A DNA stretch of 64,000 nucleotides, taken from Leucosporidium creatinivorum (taxonomy: Eukaryota > Basidiomycota > Microbotryomycetes > Leucosporidiales > Leucosporidiaceae). This document shows, in pieces, positions 57,759 to 64,000 of this stretch. The number at the start of each line of letters is the position of its first letter. Position 1 is the first letter of the stretch. The DNA lies in assembly GCA_001600635.1 (NCBI GenBank), contig BCKL01000005.1, positions 189,581 through 253,580 of the forward strand, given 5' to 3'. The notes beneath the pieces are model-generated. The model saw only the letters and a program-made list of their open reading frames with translations, was not told the origin of the DNA and searched no databases. The translations under genes were made by a program, and so were the position numbers.

Positions 57759-58496
57759 CGTGGTCGAGCGGTAGGTGGGTTGCTGACGCTTGCAAGGGCG
57801 AGCTGTAGCGTTGTAGATTTGTGCTGGTAGTGGGAGCAGTCGGAGGTGCTGCTTTTTGCTCTTGCTGTGTGCTAACTGGTCGAGGTACAGAAGACGAGCG
57901 ACTTGGGCGAAGGAGGCAAGCGAGGCCTTCGAGGCCGGAGGGTGGCGCCCAGCTGGACGAGCATGCACTCACTTGACTTGAGCAGTCGCAGACGGACGGC
58001 TGTTTAGCGAGAAAGGATTGGCAAGCTTATTAGCAAGGTGACCCTCCATCGCGCCTGCCTGCAGAGGTTCAGAATCACCTTCGAAGCGATCGCCGAGCTG
58101 GCCTCAGCGTCGAGGTAAGAGGATCGGCAAACAGGAGACGTTGATGCTGCGAGCTGAGAGGCTGGGAGCGGATGCAGCAGATCATTTCGCCTGCGTAAAG
58201 CCCCACAAACGGCCACAATGCGTCGACTCGACAGCAACCCTCCGAGCTTTGCCGCGACGAGAGCTCGCTCGACGTCCGACTCGAAGGTTGGACGTGCTTG
58301 CAGGGGGGTATGGACTAGAGCTCAAGGATGTTGTTCAAAACTTTTACCAAACTTGAAGCGTTACACACTTCTCTCCCGCTCAACCTACCGTCCTGGCGCT
58401 CGCCGAATTCTGCGCCGAGCTCTCCGAGGATGATCTGCGAAGTCGAAGCAGGCTCAGCGAGGGAGCAAGGAGCTAGCCGAAGGGCTGAGACGCACC
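57759..58496. other. Intergenic, no gene seen
   Basis: About 740 bp upstream of AMS1. No supported gene. It should hold the AMS1 promoter. Confidence 0.4.
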
Positions 58497-59146
58497 TCAA
58501 GTCCACACGAGCTTGACATGACTGTCTGCCGCTTGTACCTCCACCGAGCGCTTCTCCGTCCAGTCCCAACTATCGTCGAGCCAGCGAGGAAGGCAAATGC
58601 GCGCAACGGAGGGCGGTAGACTCTGCCCGAAGAAGTGCATAACGTCCTGTGCCGAGCATGCCTTGACGGCGCCGGAAGACGGAGAGCCCACCATGGAGAA
58701 TTGAACTAGCTCGGGGAAGGGCTTGAGGTCGGCGAGATGGTCGTTCACCAAGTGGTGCCGCTCTAGAGTACGGAGCTTCTTCATGTCGCGGAGGAGGTAC
58801 CTCAAGTCTCGACTTGCAGTCCATCCGTCTGGCGCTGAGAAGTGGTGAAGCCGCTCGGCGAGGGGCAGTAACGCTCGAGCACAGTCGAGGCCGGGAAGAA
58901 GGTCCCTCCCCACCTCCTCCTGATGGCCATTGTTGATATTGCTGACACGCTGAGTGAAAGTGGCCTGTCCAGAGGCGTGAGGTATGGGAGGAGAGCCAGA
59001 ACGAGGCGGTGGTCGCCGGAGATGTCGAGGTGTTGGATGTCGAGGTGTTGGAGGGTGTGGGCGGGGGATGGCATTGGTGGGGGCCTAAAGTGCTCGTACG
59101 GGCAGTTGAGGCGAAGGGTGTGCAATCCGGGCCATGATTTGAACAT
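58497..59146 (-). pseudogene. F-box/LRR-like family, 3' exon fragment
   Basis: Begins at a sequence matching the start of exon 2 (MFKSWPGLHTLRLNCPYEHF, compare FLSSWPSLTSLRL), with leucine-rich repeats and a C-terminal part (FFGQSLPPSVARICLPRWLD) like the family ends. There is no F-box-like first exon, and the fragment changes frame near 58910. It is cut off just before the inverted-repeat element at 59168. Divergent from the family A relic at 60640, so the usual pair orientation is kept. The subtype cannot be decided without exon 1. Confidence 0.6.
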
Positions 59147-59167
59147 CCTTTGGGCGAGAGTGACTCG

Positions 59168-59780
59168 CTGGGCTCCACACGGTACGGAACATACACTTTT
59201 TGACCCTCTGTACCCGTACCGTACCGGTTCAAAGGCGTATGTACCCGGTACAGGTGGGTACGGGTACAGAGTGTACCTGTACCCCGAGAAAATGGGCGGA
59301 GAGGGCGAGGTCCGAGCTCGGCGCTGCCTGGGAGGCGTGAAAAGCTGTATTCAAAGGTTGACCGAGAAAAGCTGCCGTTCGCTCATGCACTGCAATGCAT
59401 TTCCTTTGCAAACGAGTCTTGTAGTGAAGTAAAAATGTTCAACGCTTCCTTTCAAGAGCCGGCGAAGGAGGCAAAAAGCTTTTGGCTGAGCAAAATGGCT
59501 CTTGAAAACGCCCAACAGGATACTCGAAATCTGCAGAATAGACCACTAAGCTATCTGGGCCCCAAAGCTGGCGAGTCAAGCAAGCTAGCTCGCCTGTAGA
59601 CGACTCTTGAGCCTCCGCCGAGCGCCCTTCGCCGAGCTCTCTCGATCCCGCGGTACAGTGGTGCAGCGGTACATTTTAGACCCCTCTGTACCTGTACCGC
59701 ACCACTACCTCCAGGCGGGTACAAACGAGCTACAACCGGAGCAGTACGGCACCTTCGGTACCGTACGGCGTGGAGCCCAG
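59168..59780. mobile_element. 613-bp non-coding element with 23-bp imperfect terminal inverted repeats
   Basis: The left end starts CTGGGCTCCACACGGTACGG (59168). The right end, read in reverse, starts CTGGGCTCCACGCCGTACGG (59780). I count 20 matches over the 23 terminal bases. Both ends are rich in GTACC/GGTAC words, and a subterminal direct repeat (CTCTGTACCCGTACCG near 59206, CTCTGTACCTGTACCG near 59686) adds structure. GAGTGA beside both ends (59158 and 59781) may be a target-site duplication, slightly offset on the left. No coding capacity; most like a MITE-type non-autonomous DNA transposon. Confidence 0.6.
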
Positions 59781-59871
59781 GAGTGAGGTCAGCGCAGGCA
59801 GGCTTCAACGCCGAAAGAAAGCGCCGACCTACTCGGCGAGAAGTGAAAGGTTGACAAAAGCCTGGTCACTC

Positions 59872-60118
59872 GGGGTAGCGATCCATCAAGTCGAGCTGAG
59901 TGGACCAGGACCTGGCGTCAACCGAGAACGTTAGCTTCCATCGCTCTCGCCTGCCTACGTCGACGAGCAGGAACGTACCTGGCGCTCTTCTGCCTGGTAG
60001 CTGAGTAAGTCCACAACCATGCCGTGTCGAGGTGGCAACTTCCGATGCCCCAGGTCGCTGAAGCGGCGGGGTCGCCCTTGTAGATCTTGTGGCCGAGTTC
60101 CTCCCAGCCTTGCCCGAA
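59872..60118 (-). pseudogene. Copied internal fragment of AMS1
   Basis: Closely matches 56177-56419 of AMS1, including the intron between the SAR codons and [13 protein letters not shown]. It covers [20 protein letters not shown] and the zinc-ligand motif (GSCHLDTAWLW here, [11 protein letters not shown] in the gene). Since the intron is present, the copy was made from DNA rather than mRNA. The exon parts are clearly more conserved than the intron. Same orientation as AMS1, about 3.7 kb away. Confidence 0.85.
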
Positions 60119-60525
60119 CTGGACTCAACATGGTACAAGTACCCTCAAATCTCTTCGAGCAGTATTAGGGTATGTCCACAGCTTCTCTGAGTCAGACTGT
60201 ACGATCCCTCGTGATGTCTCGCCAGCGCCGAGCACGATCCCTCACCGCCGAGTCAGCGGTGGACGCAGCGAGAGGGTCAGCTGGGAGTACATCAGTGACC
60301 AGCGAGACGAGACGACTCATCTTCTCCTCCACCGCACGCTCTGTGAGGCTCGGACCTCGCTCCCTGGAGGAGTCAGACTCGGTAGGTGAGCCTTCGCCGA
60401 GCTCGGTTGAAGGCGAGGGTGTTGAAGGAGGAGGAGTTGACTGCACAGGGGAAGTACACGAGTACTAATGCTGAGACGATATCTCTCAGCCATTGCTGTA
60501 GCCTGTCACCAGAACTTGACGGCCA

Positions 60526-60551
60526 GCGGAGCGCCCTCGGCCCGCTGAGCG
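60526..60551 (+). promoter_or_regulatory. Conserved upstream block of family A genes (locus 5)
   Basis: By eye identical to the 13316-13341 block and placed about 89 bp before the ATG at 60640. The flank to its left (AGCCATTGCTGTAGCCT near 60490, TTCGCCGAGCTCGGTTGAAG near 60395) also matches the flank at 48340-48450. Confidence 0.65.
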
Positions 60552-60639
60552 CCGCCTCCTCGGCGAGGCTATGAGGGGGGCAGATTGGTACTTTCTGCCT
60601 CTCTGTTCTTCTCTCTTCGTTCTCCCTGCCCTCCTACAC

Positions 60640-61853
60640 ATGAACCCTTCTCCACCTGTTCACTTCGGCCCTTTCGAGCTCAACTGGCTCGCCCGTCTCC
60701 GGGGCAAGGTCAGTACTCAGTGCTGAGCCTGCCGAGCTCAGCCTTGACCCCTTGGAGGATTACTGGATCGGGCAGAGGTTAGCTCTTCCCCAAAAAGCCG
60801 CAAGGCAGGCAGCATACTCCGGAGGAAACGCACGCGCTCTTGAAGGAGTACAAAGCTGCCCTCAAAGTCCGCCGAAAGTTTTGTGAGCTGTTCCTCGGGA
60901 CAACTCCTCTCTTCCTCCGACCGTCTACGAGGTCCTCGTCGCAAGAGATTAGAGAGGCCGAGGAGCTGGTTCGCCTTGCTCAGTAGTCCTTGTTGGGTCC
61001 GGCACACCACAAAAACCCGGGGAGTACAATCGCCGAAGCTTACGTTTCGACTTCTCGCGGCGACTGTGCAGGTCGTCTGCCAACCAAAGTAGCAGTCTAC
61101 TCAACGATTGGTATACAACTCCCCATGAATGGACCCTCATGTACCACAATTTCATACGCGATGAGTCGGTCCACCCTTTGCAGGAGCGCACTGAGTTTCA
61201 CGGACGCCCATTCATCGAGGTGAGAGCATTGCGCTTTCTGCCTCTATCCTAGTCGCTTCTCACATACTTACTGACACACTCGCTCACAGCTCATGTCACA
61301 CACACGCTGTGGTGAGCGTGGCCGTCGAGACTCGACAGGCTGTCGCCGAAACCGAAACTGAGCTCTCTCTCCAGCGACCCTCCTGTACGACTACGTCGAG
61401 TTTGTCGCACTCAAGATGGCAGAAGCTTGCAATCCCGAGCCGAGAAACGCCTCCGTCATAGTATGGCTCGGGTACCGAGAGTGGCGCTTGCTCAACTTCT
61501 TTGACCAAGCCCGAGTCGTGTTGTGCTGCAAGGAGTACGAAGAGGTGGGCTTGTTACACTCGAATACCGCTAAGAAGCAGCTTGTTAGCTGATCGTGTTA
61601 TGTGGGTCTGTAGTACATTCTCAGAATGAATGCAGAGCACCTGTCTCGGCGTCACTTGGTGCCGAACCCTCGCATGTGAGCAGAATCCCCTCTTCACCCG
61701 TCTTGACTACCTACAGCTTACCATGCTTATCTCTGCTAGATGGCAACCGCCTCCATGAACGAGCTGGCGCACCGACACGTCCCCAACCTCAGCCCGAGGC
61801 AGGCTCGGCGCTCGAGCGTTTCGGAGGAGGAGTTGAGGGCGAGGTGGGCTTAG
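60640..61853 (+). pseudogene. Family A gene, copy 5 (decayed)
   Basis: Start MNPSPPVHFGPFELNWLARL aligns with MSTARQFQFGTHELHALAEL, but the first exon then changes frame more than once before KEYKAALKVRRKFCELF. Later parts are well kept: WTLMYHNFIRDESVH, GRPFIEL, LLYDYVEFVALKMAE, VIVWLGYREWRLLNFFDQAR, VVLCCKEYEEY and the C-terminal HRHVPNLSPRQARRSSVSEE with a stop at 61851-61853. Intron positions match copy 4. The upstream block is intact, so decay of the coding part seems recent. Confidence 0.65.
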
Positions 61854-62918
61854 CGCGCCCGCGATAGAGAGAGACGGAGATACCGAGCTTCTGTAGCCAT
61901 CTCCGAGGGACGGGAGGTCCTTCGTTAGCCCAGGTGAAGGGAGCTGTGTGCGAAAGCCTCACCGCCGAACCCTCTCCGCCGAGCTCACTCGCTCAAGCTC
62001 TGATTGGCTCGACTACAGCCTCACGACGCGAGCGAGCCCCTCTCTTTGATTTCCATTTCTCGCTCCCCCTGCCTAAGTTTAAGTTGTGCCGTGCCGTTTT
62101 CGTCTCGAATCGGATCGAGCGCCAAAAGCCTCCCACTCCTCGTCGCTCCAAACCCTCACTCCGACTCCCGCCCCTCCCGCGCAGCGCAGCACTGCATTAC
62201 ACGTCGCTCGTCTCGTCTTGTCCCGCTCCTCGCCTCACGTCCCAAGTCAAGCCGCTCCCAGTCGAGCGCCAACCCGAGCCCAGCCCTCGCCCGCCGAGCC
62301 CTCTCGCGCTCTCCCGCTCGCTCCTCAAGAGCAAAGATGTGGAGTTGAAATGATGATTACAGCCGAAAGAGTCCAGGGGGAAGGAAGGGGGAGGGGGAAA
62401 GCAAATACGAACGAGTGGTGGTGGTGAAGGGGCAAGGGGGGAGGGGGGTTCTTTTACGGTGAGGAGGGTGTGTAGTGAGGGATGGAGGGGAGGGGGAAAA
62501 GGGTACTAAGCAGAGGCAACAGAGACGGAGCGGAGTGGGAAAGGGGTCGGGGTCGAGAAGGGAAGGGGAAGGGAGTACAGGGCGGGCGAGCGAGCGAGTT
62601 CGTGGATCCTCCGACCGACCGACCAAGCCACACACACACACACACACACACACAGACGGGCAACCCGAAAATCTCAAAAAGCGTACACTCAGTGAAGGTG
62701 TCGCGAGCGATTCGGTTTGCCGTTGGTTGTGGGTTGGTGGTGGTGGTGGAAGGAAGGGAGGGAGGAGGCGAGGAAGCGAGAGAGTCGAGTTAAGAAGGAA
62801 GGAGGAAGGAGGAAGGAGGGGGGGGGGGAAGAGCTGCGCGACCGAAGCGAGATTAGCCGAATCGCCCTCTCGCTCGGTCGAGCGCCTCTCCGCGCGCCGG
62901 AAATCGCAAACCCACCCT
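61854..62918. other. Low-complexity intergenic interval with a CA microsatellite
   Basis: About 1.06 kb between the family A relic and the 3' end of the last gene. The left half is pyrimidine-rich; the right half has purine-rich GGA/GGGA runs. A (CA) dinucleotide run of about 13 units lies at 62629-62654. The long frames here read as simple-sequence peptides and I do not support them. Confidence 0.5.
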
Positions 62919-63860
62919 TCAGACAAACGCCCCAAACCCTCCCTGACTCGCCTCACTCGCGACAAAACCCCACTGCTGTCCTCCCCCACCTCCTCCCTGC
63001 TGCTGCTGCTGCTGCTGGGAACCTCCCAACCCGCTCATCCCATACAAATCAAAAGGGTTGACATTCCCCGGCGCTCCCTGCGCTCCCTGTCCCTGCTGCC
63101 CCCCTCCTCCTCCGGCGCCGAGGTTAGGCCCGAACCCCAGTCCCTGACTCTGCATCTGCGCCGCAATCAAGTGCGCTTGGGAGAGGAGCGCAGGGTTGAG
63201 GTAGCCGAACTGGGCTTGCGCTTGTTGTGCTTGGAGGAGCATCAGCTGAGCTTGGGCTTGAGCTTGGGCTTGGGCGTGCTGGTGGTGGTGGTGGTGGTAG
63301 GAAGGAGTAGGCGAGGGAAGGGGAGCGACGGAGGCGAACGAGTGGCGGCGCTCGAGCTCGCCCGCCGAGGTAGTAGTAGTAGAGGAGGAGGAGGGGTTGG
63401 CGCCCGCGCTCCCGAAGTGATGTCCATGGTCGGAGAAGGGGGAGCCTACGAGGGTGGTCGACGCGGTGGGGGACGTGGTCGGCTCGGAGGTGGTGGGAGG
63501 GGGGTTGGAGAAGAGGCCGAACGCCTGTTGGTGGCCGGGAGCCGACGAGGGAGCGAATGAAGGGCTCAAGTGCTGCTGGCCTTCGGAGGAGGGAGGGGAG
63601 GGGAACGAGTTGGTAGGACTAACGCCCATGGCCATCGCTCCCATTCCTCCCGCCGTTCCATTGGTAGGCGAGTGAGCCTCCAACGCTCCCATCCCGGCGC
63701 TCAAGCCGTCGTCCGAACCTCCCATCGACGACGCCGAGCCGCTGCCTGCGCCGGTCAAAGGAGCTGGAGGGGGAAGAGGCGCCATTCCGAGTTGACGGCG
63801 GAGTTGGTCGACTTGACGGCGGAGGTCGTTGTTCTCGCGGATGAGGGCGTGCTCTTTGAC
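62919..63860 (-). CDS. 3' exon of a Gln/Ser-rich protein with a leucine-zipper-like start (runs off window)
   Basis: The exon enters at 63860 after a CCACAG acceptor, in frame, and ends at the stop 62921-62919; 313 residues are visible. It opens VKEHALIRENNDLRRQVDQL followed by RRQLGM, a heptad pattern like the end of a bZIP zipper, so a transcription factor is plausible. The rest is disordered: Pro/Ser/Thr-rich, a His run (YHHHHHQH), alternating Gln/Ala (AQAQAQAQLMLLQAQQAQ), poly-Gln and poly-Gly, ending SQGGFGAFV. The basic region that would prove bZIP lies outside the window. Alternative: another coiled-coil regulator. Confidence 0.6.
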   Translation of the reverse strand, partial: VKEHALIRENNDLRRQVDQLRRQLGMAPLPPPAPLTGAGSGSASSMGGSDDGLSAGMGALEAHSPTNGTAGGMGAMAMGVSPTNSFPSPPSSEGQQHLSPSFAPSSAPGHQQAFGLFSNPPPTTSEPTTSPTASTTLVGSPFSDHGHHFGSAGANPSSSSTTTTSAGELERRHSFASVAPLPSPTPSYHHHHHQHAQAQAQAQAQLMLLQAQQAQAQFGYLNPALLSQAHLIAAQMQSQGLGFGPNLGAGGGGGQQGQGAQGAPGNVNPFDLYGMSGLGGSQQQQQQQGGGGGGQQWGFVASEASQGGFGAFV

Positions 63861-64000
63861 CTGTGGCAGCGTGGGCGAGGAGGAGGAGGAGAGAAGCGGC
63901 GAGAGAGAGGGAGGAGCGTCGCAAGGAGGGAGGGGAGGAGGCGGAGAGGAGAGGAGAGGAGAGGTAAATGATGATGGTGTACAGCGAAAGGAGTCGAGAA

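Noticed and set aside
59185-59290. GTACC-rich tract as telomere-like sequence
   Set aside because: The words are irregular and lie at both ends of one bounded element with inverted ends, not in an open-ended array.
62475-63560. 361-residue plus-strand frame opposite the last gene
   Set aside because: Built from microsatellite and purine-rich tracts and antisense to a better-supported Gln-rich exon.
1-64000. CRISPR arrays, rRNA genes, LTR retroelements, telomeric repeats
   Set aside because: Looked for regular spacer repeats, rRNA-like stretches, long terminal repeats with gag-pol frames and telomere-type short repeats; none seen.

Overview
The window is nuclear DNA from a basidiomycete fungus. 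It is GC-rich, genes lie close together, and nearly every gene is cut by introns of about 45-80 bases with GTGAGY-type donors and a CTGAC/CTGAT branch site. The gene set (UBA3, VPS33, HTS1, ALY/YRA1, VPS15, SNF8, AMS1), the Ser/Ala-rich GPI-anchored wall proteins and the base composition suggest Pucciniomycotina, perhaps Microbotryomycetes such as Rhodotorula or Leucosporidium relatives. That placement is inference. All coordinates come from reading by eye.

Layout. 0-11 kb: 3' end of UBA3 (+), VPS33 (-) sharing a 121-bp divergent promoter with dual-targeted HTS1 (+), then a secreted GH78-type glycosidase (-). 11.3-16.2 kb: an F-box-like gene (-), an unknown-family gene (+, decayed) and a second F-box-like gene (-). 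16.7-18.7 kb: an ALY/YRA1 mRNA export factor with one exceptional 833-bp intron. 19.4-29.1 kb: five co-directional cell-surface genes, two single-pass membrane proteins and three GPI-anchored proteins. 29.4-33.0 kb: an acidic unknown protein and a DJ-1-domain protein with a long disordered N-terminus. 33.3-40.6 kb: two units, each an unknown-family gene (-) head to head with an F-box-like gene (+). 40.9-47.9 kb: VPS15 (-) and SNF8/VPS22 (+), sharing a 124-bp promoter. 48.6-51.4 kb: unknown-family gene (+) tail to tail with an F-box-like gene (-). 51.8-57.8 kb: a membrane protein and vacuolar alpha-mannosidase AMS1, both (-). 58.5-61.9 kb: a patch of debris with an F-box-like fragment, a 613-bp element with terminal inverted repeats, a copied piece of AMS1 and a decayed unknown-family gene. 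62.9 kb to the end: the 3' part of a leucine-zipper-like gene.

The most interesting structure is the repeated two-family module. An uncharacterised family of about 293 aa, here called family A, occurs five times, and each copy sits beside an F-box/LRR-like gene. The F-box-like genes form two subtypes. Type II copies lie head to head with A and type I copies lie tail to tail with it; the 11.3-16.2 kb locus carries the full II-A-I arrangement. Conserved promoter blocks, a recently homogenised inverted pair of A copies about 11 kb apart, and decayed copies all point to a young, fast-turning, lineage-specific system of unknown function. The housekeeping genes between the modules share a vacuole/endosome theme (VPS33 in HOPS/CORVET, VPS15 in the PI3-kinase complex, SNF8 in ESCRT-II, AMS1 in the vacuole), but nothing in the sequence ties them to the module.
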